This document shows, in pieces, positions 46,401-58,676 of a stretch of DNA of 64,000 nucleotides; the first letter of the stretch is position 1; every line of letters starts with the position of its first letter. The DNA is from Aspidiotus rigidus. Taxonomy: Eukaryota; Arthropoda; Insecta; Hemiptera; Diaspididae. A program made the translations under genes and the position numbers. The stretch is taken from assembly GCA_035079385.1 (NCBI GenBank), contig JAVHKY010000058.1, positions 62,001 through 126,000 of the forward strand, written 5' to 3'. Below the pieces are notes generated by a model. The model was given only the letters and a program-made list of their open reading frames with translations. It was not told the DNA's origin and ran no database searches.

Positions 46401-48065
46401 CTTACAAAGAACTAACGGATTATTCTAAGCTGCTTTCCAGGAAGAAAAGAAAAAAAGTTCGTTTCGTACAAGGAGTCATAATCGAACCGTACATCAAGAA
46501 CATTTTCCAGGACTTACTCGCTAAAAAATGTTCGACAGTTAAACCTTGGCTCTCCCATTATGCAAATACATGAGGAATGATGGAAGTCAAAATTGCCAAA
46601 ATTTCCGGAACTGTTTTCTTATGTTTCCAAAAACCATCGCGTGTACTCATTTGTCTGTCTACCAACGCCCGTCTAGACTAGAAACTATAACAAATTATTA
46701 TGTTTTCAATGAAATAACAGAACAGAGAAATACAATCTAACAAGGGCAGAAAAAATATAGACTTATGTATATGCGTTAGTACTTTTTTTTTTTTTTTTCT
46801 TATACTCTTCGTTACCCGATACACTTCACGTCATTTGTGAAGTGCAGTGTAAAAGAAGGAACGAGGAAGACGATTACGACAAAACGCGAAGACGGAGAAA
46901 AAAGTTACACAAGTACAAGATGAAGAAGATGCTACTTTAGAAGAGTAACTCGATATTACCCGTCAGTTTAAAATTCACTAGACACGCCGCAATCTATGCA
47001 GCCGGAGAAACTCGATACGTACTCGTGTATAATATGTACACAGTAAAACCGTTTTTCGGAGACTCCGTCTCTTATTTTTATACGTTTTTACGGCAAGCTC
47101 CACTACAAATCCGTCATCCACGTAAATCTTATTTTTATTTCGCTTCATTTACTCCGTTTCATACGGCCCCGTCACATTGAGCAGTGCTAGTGAAGTATTG
47201 AACGCTGAATAAGTCGCGCAGATGACTAATAAATCGATGTGTAAATTTGTGAAGCGTGTTCTTTGTAGTAGCTCCAGTTTTCGAGAGAGATCGTAAAAGC
47301 CGCAAGGTCTTAAAGAAAATTCGGTACCATAATAAATTCGTGCCGACTCAGGGTATTTAGCCAGACTGAAATACGAGGAGAGGTAGAGTTCAGACTCGTA
47401 ATTTCGACTTCGCGCTGATTCATTTATATTCCAGCTTTTTTTTTTTTAACGAAAGGATACGCGACCAATAAATTTCAGAAGATGCGAAATGCAGTATTTG
47501 TAGTAGAGTGAGAGAAGAAAAAATTGTCACAATCACAATACAGTCGGACCTGCATTAAAAAAATGAAGATCGACGTAGACCGAAAACTCCGACGTACTCC
47601 GGACAATTTATTTTTTATACAGAATATCAGGCTTCATTTTTTTTTCTCAACGCAAGCCTAACGATTTACGAAATATCCTGTTCCCAGAACGTATCATCAC
47701 TAAAATCTAGAAATTTAGGATTTCTTCGTATACGCGTGTAAGAATTTCATTTCAACGAAATTCGAAACTGTATACAAAACAGGCTGCAGTTTTTGTCAAT
47801 TACACTGGTGAATGGGCTTTGACTAGATTTCTTGAGAATTGAAAAATGTTGATATACGACTGCACTTCCTTCGGCTGGTCTTACATGGAAACGATCTTAT
47901 CTGTTTTATTGTTCCTTATTTTTCGATTCTTCCCAAATCCAAACTGTAGATCGGGGATCTGCCATAATCGTCCGCAGCGAGATTGGTCTATAGAATGCAG
48001 GGTTTGTGGACTGAGAAAAGAGGCTAGAAACAGAAGACATGAAGAATACGAGCTAACTTTTTAAT
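46401..48065. other. No recognisable gene
   Basis: AT-rich sequence with several T- and A-runs (for example near 46,782-46,800). Short frames only; none matches a family I recognise. Confidence 0.45.
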
Positions 48066-48208
48066 AGGATGTTTGGAACGCTCCCCTAAATGTAACCTCG
48101 ACAATCCCGCTGAATCCACGTTTGGCTTCCCCTTTTACAGGGGAGGGGGCAAAGAGAAGAAAATTGAGTTTTTCGTCAATTACTCAATTACGAGTGTGAT
48201 CCTACAAG
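48066..48208 (+). repeat. Dispersed ~140-bp repeat, copy A
   Basis: It shares CCCCTAAATGTAACCT, AATCCACGTTTGGCTTCC, TTTTACAGGGG, AAAATTGAGTTTTTC and CAATTACTCAAT with 63,005-63,120 in the same order and orientation. It forms the left flank of PLE dimer 2. Family unknown. Confidence 0.75.
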
Positions 48209-48220
48209 ATGAAGTTTCGA
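48209..48220. repeat. Target-site duplication, left copy, of PLE dimer 2
   Basis: ATGAAGTTTCGA is repeated exactly at 51,739-51,750, at the two outer ends of the inverted Penelope pair. The first two bases could partly come from the element end. Confidence 0.75.
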
Positions 48221-48402
48221 TTAAACGAATGCGTTCCTCTAAGTTACGGCTATCCACAATAAACGCGAAAAGACGAATACTCCGAAGGGAGAGTAAACCT
48301 TGCAAACCGCAGAAAATACAAAACGACGAGCGCTTTCGGTTAATAAACCATCTTCAAGCCTGAAATGAAAGCAACTGACGAACGGAGAAGAAGAACAACG
48401 TA

Positions 48403-50897
48403 TTAAGATTGGCTAAACGAGAAATCACGGTGTGAATCATAGACCAGTTCGATCAGGCCATCTTCCGGAATGAACAAGTTGAGTACAGTGATACCGTCAG
48501 TGTTGCGATGACGCATTATCTCTATATACTCGAGGGCGATGCGCTTTCGATACGAATTCTCCTTATGGAGGAGCTTTTCGGATCCCTCACGGAAGCTGTG
48601 GCCACTGTTTATCAAATGATCAGCAAAAGCTGACTCCCCTAAGCGTCCCTTCTCCAAAGACTTCAGGTGCTCAGCTACTCTAACATTCATTTGGCGGCTG
48701 GTCTCACCAATATAAAAGCCTCCACAATCCCCACATTCCAACTTATAAACACCACTCCTCTCATCAATGGGAATGGGGTCCTTCAGTGTCACAAATAACC
48801 CCTTAACTGTTGTAGCGTTGTAGAATGCGGGTCTGAAGCCAAACGGGCGGAGTGCCCGACCCAATTGAAGGGAGAACTTCCCCAGAAAAGGGAGACTGAT
48901 TCAACGCAACCGGCGATCACGGATCATGTCTCGGGGGAGGGAGGTGGTGGAATCAAGAATGCTCCTTGTAACTTTCCTCCGAACCATCACGTCAACGTCG
49001 ACATTGACCCCATTCACTCTAGCCAGGTGTTTTATTGTGAGTACTTCTTTCTTAAAAGCAGACTGACTCAACGGAATACGAGTCAGTCTGTGAACTAGGC
49101 TATGAAATGCAGCCCTCTTGTGAACAACAGGACCGAACGAACCACCGTGGACTAAAAGATCGGTCGTAGTATCTTTCCTGTAAATTCCAAACTTATGGAT
49201 ACCGTCTACTATAGAGATCGATAAATCCAAAAAGTTAATGGAAAATACCCCTATTTCCAACGTAAATTTGATGGAGGAGTATTAGGAATTGAGATACCTC
49301 AGAAACTCACCAAGGAGATCTGGGTGAGCAGTTTAGGTACATAGAACGTCATCAACGTACCTGTGCCAATAGTGAATATGATTGAGTAACACCTGGTTCG
49401 AGGAAAAAAGGTCAAGTTCAAACTTAGACATGAAAACTTCGGAGATAAGAGAGCCTAAAGGTGATCCAATAGGGATCCCTACTTCATCAGGGAACTCGAA
49501 AAATTTCCCTTCAAATTTACAGTGGTTAGGGGACCAGCAGGTATTCAGAAGATCGAAAAATTCATGAAGCTCATTGTGAGGAATGTTGGCTTTGACGAGT
49601 AGCTCACCCATCCGCTGGATAGTAGCAGCCTTGGGAATATTCGGGAACAAACCAACAACATCAAAAGAGCAGATGGTCGTTCCCGGGGGAAGACTTACAC
49701 CCTTCAGGACATCAGTTAAAGAGGCCGAATTCAAAACCGAATGAGGAGATTCAAAATCAATGCGATTTTTGAACCATCGGTCAAGGAATTTGGCGAGGAG
49801 GTAAGTGGGGGAGGAGACGAAAGAAACAAGGGGTCGCATCGGGGTATTGTTCTTATGCACTTTAGGCAGCCCATAGAGGAGGGGGGTGTGGGGTTAGGAA
49901 CAAGGAGGGCTTTTTTCAGAGCAGGAGTCTTGATAATAGCCTCACTCCTGTTGATGACACTCCTAACTTCTTTGACGTGCTTCGGGAAGCTGAAATCCTC
50001 ACTCTTTTTAGCACCATACTGCTGGAGGACCTCGTGGACCTTGGAAGAATAGGCGGATTTCTCCATCACCACAACAGCATTTCCCTTGTCCGCCTTAGTG
50101 ACGATTAAATCTCCCTCTTTAATCTTCCTCTTTAAACCTTGAATCACTGCTTCCAATTTATTACTCATGCGGGGGAGGGGGTTATTGCGGACTATCTCGG
50201 CACACACTTTCTGGGTATTGACACCAGGGCCAATCTTAACAGCAAGATCCGCATCAACATTAGCCAAGGTTTCATATTTCTTGAGGGGAGGTAGACTAAA
50301 TTTCAAACCTTTCTCAAGGAGGGCTGTTTCGTCACCATTGAACACTACCTGAGGGGGGTGGAATTTATGAACGTCAACACCATCACTCGACCCTTCCTCA
50401 ACCACATCACCATTAACCTTCATTAGTGAGGACAACTTCCTAATTTTCTTCTCCCTCAACTTCACCTCAAACTTCCGACACTTTGAATTGACGTCCCGCA
50501 TAAAGTAATCAAACTCAAGTGGGAGGAGCATACCGGAGAGTCTCGAACGGACCAGAAGGTTCAATCCCGTAGTGATATTATATTTACCACGCCATCTCCG
50601 CAGTTCCGTTCTTATCCACTTCTCTCTCATATAATTTTCCAGCCTCTTGGTCGTGGTCTTACAATTGGAGTAAAACCGGAATTTAACGAACTTAGGTCTC
50701 AAATGCAACACTAAACACCGACGAAGAAACCAAATACGAGAGGAAAACGAAGCGCGTTGCTTCCGAAATTTCAGAAAGAGGAACTGTAAATACGCCGCAG
50801 AAGCGTTCTCAATTAAACGAATCCGTTCCTCTAAGTTACGGCTATCCATAATAAACGCGAAAAGACGAATACTCCGAAGGGAGAGTAAACCTTGCAA
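48403..50897 (-). pseudogene. Penelope-like RT / GIY-YIG ORF, long arm of dimer 2, disabled
   Basis: All PLE blocks are present: [21 protein letters not shown] start region, DKGNAVVVMEK, CSFDVVGLFPNIP, GIPIGSPLGSLISEVFM, HRYVDDVLCT, and GVYKLECGDCGGFYIGETSRQMNVRVAEHL. It is broken by TGG-to-stop changes near 48,900, 49,285 and 49,335, and by a frameshift near the G-run at about 49,885; the parts downstream of that run share one frame. Several G-to-A-type changes at Trp codons suggest simple decay after insertion. Confidence 0.83.
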
Positions 50898-50997
50898 ACC
50901 GCAGAAAATACAAAACGACGAGCGCTTTCGGTTAATAAATCATCTTCAAGACTGAAATGAAAGCAACTGACGAACGGAGGAGAAGAACAAGGTAATG

Positions 50998-51596
50998 GGG
51001 TCAATGTCGACGTTGATCGGAGGAATGTTACAAGGAGCATTCTTGATTCCACCACCTCCCTCCACCGAGACATGATCCGTGATCGCCGGTTGCGTTGGAT
51101 CAGTCACCCTTTTCTGGGGAAGTTCTCCCTCCAATTGGGTCGGGCCCTCCGCCCGTTTGGCTTCAGACCCGCGTTCTACAACCCTACAACAGTTAACGGG
51201 TTATTTGTGAGACTGAAGGACCCCATTCCCATTGATGAGAGGAGTGGTGTTTATAAGTTGGAATGTGGGGATTGTGGAGGCTTTTATATTGGTGAGACCA
51301 GCCGCCAAATGAATGTTAGAGTAGCTGAGCACCTGAAGTCTTTGGAGAAGGGACGCTTAGGGGAGTCAGCTTTTGCTGATCATTTGATAAACAGTGGCCA
51401 CAGCTTCCGTGAGGGATCCGAAAAGCTTCTCCATAAGGAGAATTCGTATCGAAAGCGCATCGCCCTCGAGTATATAGAGATAATGTGTCATCGCAACACT
51501 GACGGTATCACTGTACTCAACTCGTACGTTCCAGAAGATGGCCTGATCGAACTGGTCTATGATTCACACCGTGATTTCTCGTTTAGCCAATCTTAA
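50998..51596 (+). CDS. Penelope-like GIY-YIG endonuclease fragment, short arm of dimer 2
   Basis: An open frame of about 200 codons starting in the linker (GVNVDVD) and running through SILDSTTSLHRDM, LGRALRPFGFRPAFYNPTTV and the complete GIY-YIG domain to the normal stop. A 9-nt in-frame loss occurs near its start relative to the long arm. It has no RT and no native start, so expression is doubtful although the frame is intact. Confidence 0.75.
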
Positions 51597-51638
51597 TACG
51601 TTGTTCTTCTTCTCCGTTCGTCAGTTGCTTTCATTTCA

Positions 51639-51665
51639 GGCTTGAAGATGGTTTATTAACCGAAA
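51639..51665 (+). other. Hammerhead-like hairpin, PLE dimer 2
   Basis: CTTGAAGAT, hairpin GGTT-TATT-AACC, then GAAA. It corresponds to 31,944-31,968 but with CTTGA instead of CTGA, so the hammerhead core is less exact. A further GCTT/AAGC pairing can close around it. Inverted copies occur near 48,330 and 50,925 in the long arm. Confidence 0.35.
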
Positions 51666-51750
51666 GCGCTCGTCGTTTTGTATTTTCTACGGTTTGCAAG
51701 GTTTACTCTCCCTTCGGAGTATTCGTCTTTTCGCGTTTATGAAGTTTCGA

Positions 51751-52089
51751 CTAAAAAGGAGGTGTTCGGAACAAATTGAGCTCGGGTGTCATTTTTTCTA
51801 GCCCTTCTCCTTCGCAGGAACCACGCCCCGTTCCGTTGAAATTGCATATATTACAAAAAAAAGCTGTCCCGCAAAAGCTGTTCACTAATTATCAAAAAGT
51901 CATTTTAGGTATTCATTGAGGCCCAAATTTGAAAAGTGTTCCAAAATACCTCAAATTTATGCATATCTTTTGTACTTATAGCAAAAACTATTGATGACAG
52001 GGGAAAACACACAATATTATGAAAGGTGTTTAGAATTTAATTTCAGTTCATCTCGACCCCATGTCCCACCCTTTACTCCCCAAACAGCA
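51751..52089. other. No recognisable gene
   Basis: About 340 bp between the second Penelope dimer and the Gypsy relic. No coding or repeat signal was recognised. Confidence 0.4.
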
Positions 52090-54920
52090 AGCAGTGGAGA
52101 AACTGCTGAGGGGAAATGTTCAAACCTGGAATAATTGAGCCATCCAAAAGTCATTGAGCATCACCCACATTATTAGCACGCAAGAAAGATGGCCCTTGGA
52201 GATTTTGTGTCGACTTCCGGAAATTGAATGATAAAAGACAGTTATCTTAAGCCAAGAAAGGACGACCTCTTTGACATACGGCATGGAGCTAAGTATTTTT
52301 CAGTGATTGACATGGAGAGCGGTTTCTGGCAGGTTGAGGTACATCCAGAAGATCAAGGGAAGACTGCATTAACTACACCTAGAGGATTACGGCAATTTAA
52401 TGTTACGCCATTTGGATTAAGTAATGCACCAGCCACTTTGAAAGTTTGATGGGCAATGTTCTGGATGGTATGCCTTGTCTATACTGACGAAATAATTGTT
52501 TTCAGCAAGACTCCTGAGAAACATTCAAAACACCTGAAGATTGTATTTGAGAGGCTAAAAGAAGCTGGGCTGAAGCTATCCATGAAGAAATGTTCCTGGT
52601 TTCAAAGTGAGGTCAAACATCTTGGGCATATTATATCAGCCAATGGACTCAAGACTGATCCTGAGAAGGTAGAAGCAGTAGTTGAACCAATTCCCAAAGA
52701 TCGGCATGAGGTCGAAAGTTTTCTCGGACTATGCACCTATTATCGCAGATTTGTAAAAGGGTTTTCTGACATCGCAAAACCTTTATACCAACTCACCGTT
52801 TTCATGGACTCAAGAATGTCAAGAGGTTTTTGACCAGTTGAAAAAGAAGCTGTGCTCACCGCCTATATTAACATTTCCTCAACTTGGGAAAACATTTTGT
52901 CGAATACAGACTGCAGTAATTTAGCCTTTGGAGCTGTACTCTCTCAAGTAGACAATGCCGAAGAAAAACCAAAATATTCTGACCAGGGCCGAGCAGAATT
53001 ACTGTGTCGCTAGAAGAGAACTACTGGCAGTTGTCAAGGTGTTCAAACATTTTCACAAGTACTTATATGGACAGAAATTTTTATTGAGAACGGACCACGC
53101 TGCTCTACAGTGGATAATGTCGTTTAAGGAACCATAAGGCCAAATTGCAGGATGGATCCAATATTTGCAGACATATGTATACCTTTGACATCCAACACCG
53201 CAAGGGAAAGATCCATCAAAATGCCGACGCCTTATCACAGAGACCAGGGCTGTCCAACCTTTTCCCCCTGCGGGCCACATCCATAACAATTGAAATCTTC
53301 GCGGGCCGCACCTGGCTTAGAATGTAGATTAGAATTATAAATGTTTGCTAAATATAGGAAGTGATAGGAAGGTGAGAAGAAATGAAGAGAAATGCCTTGC
53401 GTGGTATTTATAGGTATATTTGCATGCGTGATTATAAAAATTATTTACTACTTTTATTTTCATTTCATTTTTTCCCGCATCAAATTTCAATTTTTCCCAT
53501 GATTTTTACAAATTTACAAATCCTTCCGCGGGCCGTGGGTTGGACAGGCCTGACAGAGATCATGCCCGGAAGAATGCAACTATTGTGACAGATCCAGGAG
53601 GAAATTGCCATCAAGAACATTCGGTTCGATATCAATTTGAATATAAGAGATGCCCAAATGCAAAAATAAGACATAGCCTTCATTCTAAGTAGAAAGAAAA
53701 AAAAACGTTCAACCAACGTGGTAGGAGATCAGTTCAAGGTCAGTCAATTGTAAGATTCTGTGGTTTCAATGGGACTCCCTACCAGTCGAACAAGGGATCC
53801 TTTACAGAATCAGGGAATCTGTTGATGGTCTTAAAACTTGGCAGCAACAGGTCATTCCGAGAACCTTAGTGCCGGAAGTATTGAAGATTGTTCTCAACAA
53901 CTCATCTGGAGGACACCTTGGTATAACAAGAACGCTGTCCAAGGCACGAGAACGATACTACTGGCCTTCTTGTCGGCTTTGTGTGTCATGTTCAACAAGT
54001 AAAGGTCCCTCTACTCGAGGCCGGGCAAGGGTGCAAATTTACAATGTTGGGTATCCTTGTGAACGTATAGCGATGAATATTGCTGGACATTTCCAGGAAA
54101 CTGTTTTATTTCAGTTATTGGAGATTATTCCACAAAGTGGGTTGCGCTCCAAAACCAAGAGACTACACTCGTTGCAAATGCATTGGTGGAAAACTGGATA
54201 ACGCGTTTTGGAGTACCTCTGGAACTACATACCGACCAAGGCCGAAATTTTGAATCAAGAGTATTTCAAAGAGAAGTTGCAAGAAACTCATACCACACCC
54301 CTCCATCCACAGTCTGATGGTATGGTGGAACGATTCAACCATGCTGTAGATGCGTTTCTAGCCAAAGTCATGGATGAAAAACAAAAGGACTGGGATGCGT
54401 GCATACCACTTTTGCTCCTGGCATATAGGTCATCAGTGCACGGATCTACGAAGGAAAGTCCAGCAAAGATTATGTTTGGACGCGAGCTACCTGGGATTTG
54501 GAGCGCCACTCTACAAACCACAGGATGTCCAAGAGTATTCAATACTACTCAGAGAGTAATCAGAAGGTCCATGAGCTAATCCGAAACAACTTAGAGATCG
54601 CCAGTGAAAGAATGAAAGTTTGGTATAATACTGGCGCTATAGAAGAAGTTTTAGAAAGGGAAAAAGCCCAAAATTCCAAAGTAAATGGGAAGGCCCACGA
54701 CAGTGGAGAAAAGAATAAACGATGCGGTATACCGGATTAAACGTAGAACAAAACTAAAAGTTGTCCATCGGTTGACTGGTTGGCTGGCTGAGTGGGTGAT
54801 TCTGAACGGGACGTTCAGAACTAATGAGGGGGCATTGTGGCTTATACGAGATCGCGATAAAGTCAACAGGATAATGTATAAATGGCGAAGAATTGGGAAA
54901 AGACGAAAAGGATAAGTTGC
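52090..54920 (+). pseudogene. Ty3/Gypsy pol relic
   Basis: Decayed pol in three frames. RT: ARKKDGPWRFCVDFRKLND, FSVIDMESGFWQVEVHPED, TPFGLSNAPAT, then YTDEIIVFS in place of the YVDD active site, and VESFLGLCTYYRRFVKGF. RNase H from about 52,860 includes YCVARRELLAVVKVFKHFHKYLYGQKF and IQHRKGKIHQNADALSQRP. The integrase finger is near 53,905-54,000 and the core near 54,225-54,480, ending TPLHPQSDGMVERFN and KIMFGRELPG. A MITE interrupts it at 53,245-53,552. Gag, env and LTRs were not found. Confidence 0.85.
53245..53552. mobile_element. hAT-type MITE, 308 bp
   Basis: The ends begin CAGGGCTGTCCAACC and, inverted, CAGGCCTGTCCAACCCA. Both then contain CGGGCCRC-type sequence, so the inverted similarity extends about 30 bp. 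It is flanked by 8-bp direct repeats, ACAGAGAC (53,237-53,244) and ACAGAGAT (53,553-53,560). CAGGG-type ends with 8-bp duplications are usual for hAT elements. Removing it restores the Gypsy frame across the site (SQRPCPEECNYC). No coding capacity. Confidence 0.85.
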
Positions 54921-57550
54921 ATATGTGTAATTCGACCGCCGTCTAGAAACTTAAGGAAATATCTGGAATAGCGTCCACAGATATAAAAGCCCGAGAAATA
55001 GCCGAAATAACAATCAGTATTGAATAAAAATTGTGCTCTTGCATCAACTGTGATTGCATGCGGTATTTACGTGCATAGAAATATTGTGAATTTTCGGTAC
55101 AAGTAATAAAGTTTGGTTTTTCAGGCATCGAGTGACCTGTGGGACGTCACAATATTATCTTCCAGTTGAGTGTAAAGAAATAACGAGAAAAATATGTATT
55201 TTCTAATTGTGTGAGGCATCCACTTGTACTCTACTATCCTCGGTTGTATAAAAGATTGAAGCGAACCACCAATCCCAGACTCCATCCCATTCGAACTGCT
55301 TCAAAAAGGCGACCTAATGAGTTTCTTTTTATTCGTTATTTTGAAACCAATTTCGAATAGGGTGAAACGCATTGACCCACAATCTATACGACCAAAGAAT
55401 CCTCTAATAAATTATTGCTATACGCGCAACTAAGCTTTTTGTATATTTTCGAATCTAGTTCCTGTCTTTGTATATACAAGCATTCGTCGACGCACGCCAC
55501 ACTTCATCTAACTATTATCGACATCGCACGATGAACGTAATTCTCATCAGAAAAATGCAGCGAGTGGAAACGCAGTATTGACTAACAAATCAGAATCTAA
55601 TGGGTGGAAAGTTATCATCCGGTCCTGTTCTTCCTGCTGAAATAATGCGAAATTATACGCAAAAACTTTGCGAAACGTAGCGGACCTCATTTCTTTATCT
55701 CTCGTACGAATGTATTTTTCATGAACGCGGGACTATTGGTGAAGTTTTGCAGTACTAAGAATCATTTCCTGATGTATTTAAATAGACAATTTCTCGTTCT
55801 ATCGTGATGACAACGATTTCTCCCTTATAGACTGAGTGGACAAGTGAGACTAGTCACAATTGGCTGGGTAATAAGTACTCATCTGCAGATTTGACGTGAT
55901 GAGATTTTCGAGTTACTAATGTAATTTTTTCGTGATATCATACTTTTTGTCGCTATTTTAATTTTCTACTTTTCTAGGTCACCAATAGAATATAATTACC
56001 CTTCCTCATCTCAGTGGAGGCTTGATTTTATCAATTTTTTCTCCAAATTTTTCTCTCTAATATCACTCTAATTAAATTATTGATCACAATTTGAATTTAA
56101 AAGTAAGGGGAGGACTTTTAAAATAAGCCCCTTCTCCTTCTAAATGAGAAGAGAAAATAGTAAATTCCATGGTCGACAAATCAATGATTTCTCATTTTTA
56201 TTTATTATTTGTAAGTTTCATGTCTTCAGCCTGGAATTCGTGTAAAATTTTCACCTCTCGCCTGTTTTACGGATTTGCGTCTCTGTGCCTGGGCGTCCGG
56301 TCGAAGAATTTCAAACTTTGCGATACCACTATACCTTATCCTCTAACCTATTTTCTGGATTCGTATCTTCCCTTCAGGTTAGCTGGGGCCAAACTAGGTA
56401 GAACAGAACGGGTGCTGTACGATCTTCTGACTTCTCTTTTTTTTTCCTTCGCATCTGCTCCTTATAATGCTGAATTGACTCCAATTTCTTCTACCCTCTG
56501 ACGCAACAAGCTGGTGAATCTGCTTCAGAACCAACTGTTTATCTCTCTATCGCTTATCTTCGATAAAGCATCCTCCTATTGGTCGGCTTCTAACCTTAAA
56601 CCGTCGACTTAATCTTGAACCATTCGACAGGTATATCAATGCTAATGTTGCGTATGTAAGAATCGCTTTCATAATATTTCTGCTATTGAGGCCAGTTCCC
56701 TAGCAATATGTTCGTTTCGTCTATTTTGGAACTTAACAACAAAATATGTCTATAGCTCATGACTGATATCCGGTACCATATTTTGAAGAAAAAGAGAACG
56801 TCGTCACCCACGAATGAGTAAAATCATGTACGGTACACATCGACGTAGAGTGTTTGCGTTTGTTTGGTTATGAAGGTTCCGGTGTTCGTCTCATATCTTT
56901 GCCGGTATTACTTCACCTTTCGTGTAAAGCGGGCAAGATTATGAAAAAATATTTCGTCATGTCATTTACAGTATAAGTCTAAACCATTTTCAACTTTTCA
57001 ATCATGGTATAATTCCAACGGTTTGATTTATGAATAGGTACCTATGTGTATATTATGCCACGGTGTGATGAAAACGTTGTTTTTTTCCGCGAGGCGAATG
57101 CTTAACGGCATTTCGAGACAATGTATTTTGTCTGCCAGATCTTTGCACCATATTTACAGTGCGTGATCATGTGAGTTTTGACAATATGCAAATAACGACC
57201 CGAAGTTAACAAAGCGAAGAATTTTTATGCTACTGTTTTGTCAAGTATTCATCCGGGAAATGGTGGAAAAAATCTTCTTCTTTCTTCGATCAGCAAAATT
57301 ATCGGAACAACCTGCATTAGTGGAATCATTTAGAATAATCAAGCTATGAGAAGGAGAAAAATGGGGTGAACGTGAAACTGTTTCTTAATAAACTTCATGA
57401 AACAATAACAAGAAGTGGATCGCCACCTCCAACATTCCCCACCCAGTGAACTCGAAGAACATGATCTGACGTTGTGCTTATGCTCCTGACTAAACATAAT
57501 CTTCGTAAGGACTAAACCAATGACACCATAGGCTAGACAAGTATTAGTAT
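54921..57550. other. No recognisable gene
   Basis: About 2.6 kb of AT-rich, apparently unique DNA. The longest frame (56,169-56,501) has no family resemblance and no clear splice sites. Confidence 0.45.
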
Positions 57551-57802
57551 ATGGCAACCGAAGGATTTAGAGTGGGCAATCGGTGGAGAAATGACCTCAG
57601 TTGGTTAGAAAAATGTGCTCGGATGATCTTCGAAGAATGTCATGTACAACCTAGGACACCATATTTGTATGTCGATCAAACTGGGCCACTTGATCCATCG
57701 TCCACTGTAAGCCCAATCATCTTGACCAGATGTCGTGCCACTTTATTCCAATCGACTTTGACCTACTTTCGGACTACTCTGGAGGCGTTCCATACCAGGT
57801 AA
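57551..57802 (+). CDS. Possible exon, unknown product
   Basis: An 84-codon open frame from an ATG that ends at CCAG|GTAAGT, a near-perfect splice-donor match at 57,799-57,804. It contains LEKCARMIFEECHVQ and YVDQTGPLDPSSTVSP. I do not recognise a family. The phrase GTATTAGTATATGRCAA occurs just before it (57,540) and right after the donor (57,806), so the donor may be part of a short repeat instead. It could equally be a chance frame. Confidence 0.25.
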   Translation: MATEGFRVGNRWRNDLSWLEKCARMIFEECHVQPRTPYLYVDQTGPLDPSSTVSPIILTRCRATLFQSTLTYFRTTLEAFHTR

Positions 57803-57964
57803 GTATTAGTATATGCAATCCCAAGGAGTATGGAGTGAGTATTAAGGGGACTTGTACATTGTAGAAGAATGCGTCCCGGCGAGACTTGGAAAAGTATATG
57901 TATAAAAAGGAAAATAATTGTCGCCACTCCCGTCAAAAAAACTTTTTTATTCATTAAACAAGGT

Positions 57965-58324
57965 GTGAACTTTGAATCACTGAAAGAAATGAAAATCGGT
58001 GCCGTTGGCGATATTATTTGTATATTAGATCATTCTTAGAAGAATGAGAAGAAAGACGAAGTGGAGCTAGTGGAGTCAGCGGCTGGTTCATCAAGTTCTA
58101 ATGAAATAACTGCATCACGTGAAGAAAACAGGGATGATTTGAAGGTGTGCCGAAGTTATATCGCAGCCATGTACGTCGGCGAGAGCGCGTCCGTTTTCGA
58201 AAAAGCTATCAATAAACTACCTAAAGTAAAAAAAGATGAGTTATTCGAACACTGTCGTATGAACGAAATCGAAATAGCCAATTTTAGAGAAGAATTAGTC
58301 ACTCATGTTATTTTATCACGTTAA
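57965..58324 (+). pseudogene. Broken ORF with SAM-like start, unknown family
   Basis: One frame of about 120 codons interrupted by TAG at 58,037-58,039. The first part (FESLKEMKIGAVGDIICILDHS) resembles the last two helices of a SAM domain (L..LGI...GDR..IL..I). The second part is acidic and Ser-rich, ending FEKAINKLPKVKKDELFEHCRMNEIEIANF...VILSR before TAA. Codon content looks protein-like. It may be the end of a retrocopied or transposon-borne gene. The assignment is tentative. Confidence 0.35.
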
Positions 58325-58515
58325 ATTAATAATTCGCCGAATTCCGCGAAATGGTAGCAGAGCGTACAAAGAATAATGGTTAAAACAATTAATTTATTTT
58401 CTTAATTTAATAATCTTTAAAAATTATAACACGTATAAATCATGTCGTCTGTTTTGGCCTTCGCCCACAGAGTAAACAGAGGTCGTCTTTGCTACACTTA
58501 TAACGTCAACTAATA

Positions 58516-58676
58516 CGGGCATCATCCAAATTCGTAGTTTAGGTTCGCCTAACGCGTTGAGTGCGCGTCAAGCTCTGCAAATAGCTGTACATTACGCGAA
58601 TTGTTGAGTGTTGCAGATTCACCGCACGGTCAACTGCGTTAGGCGAACCCTAATTTGTGAATTTCGATGATGCCCG
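58516..58676. repeat. 161-bp foldback with ~46-bp arms
   Basis: The arm at 58,516-58,560 (CGGGCATCATCCAAATTCGT...) and the arm at 58,630-58,676 are inverted copies with a few mismatches, sharing GGTTCGCCTAACGC and GGGCATCATC. The 69-bp loop has no coding. Either a foldback MITE or a transcribed hairpin could give this. Confidence 0.7.

Larger units (their letters stand above)
48221..51738. mobile_element. Penelope-like inverted dimer 2 (head-to-head)
   Basis: A 3.5-kb insertion with the same plan as dimer 1, from a related subfamily. The long minus arm (48,221-about 50,995) has an ORF-start tail extension at its 3' end (48,221-48,262), a decayed ORF, the true ORF start near 50,850, and an upstream pseudo-LTR copy of the 3' region (about 50,860-50,995). 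The short plus arm (about 50,996-51,738) starts in the linker and holds the GIY-YIG domain and 3' region. The outer ends carry a 12-bp target-site duplication. Confidence 0.83.

Noticed and set aside
52090..54920. Intact retrovirus-like element
   Set aside because: Pol is frameshifted, the RT active site reads YTDE, and no gag, env or LTR was found.
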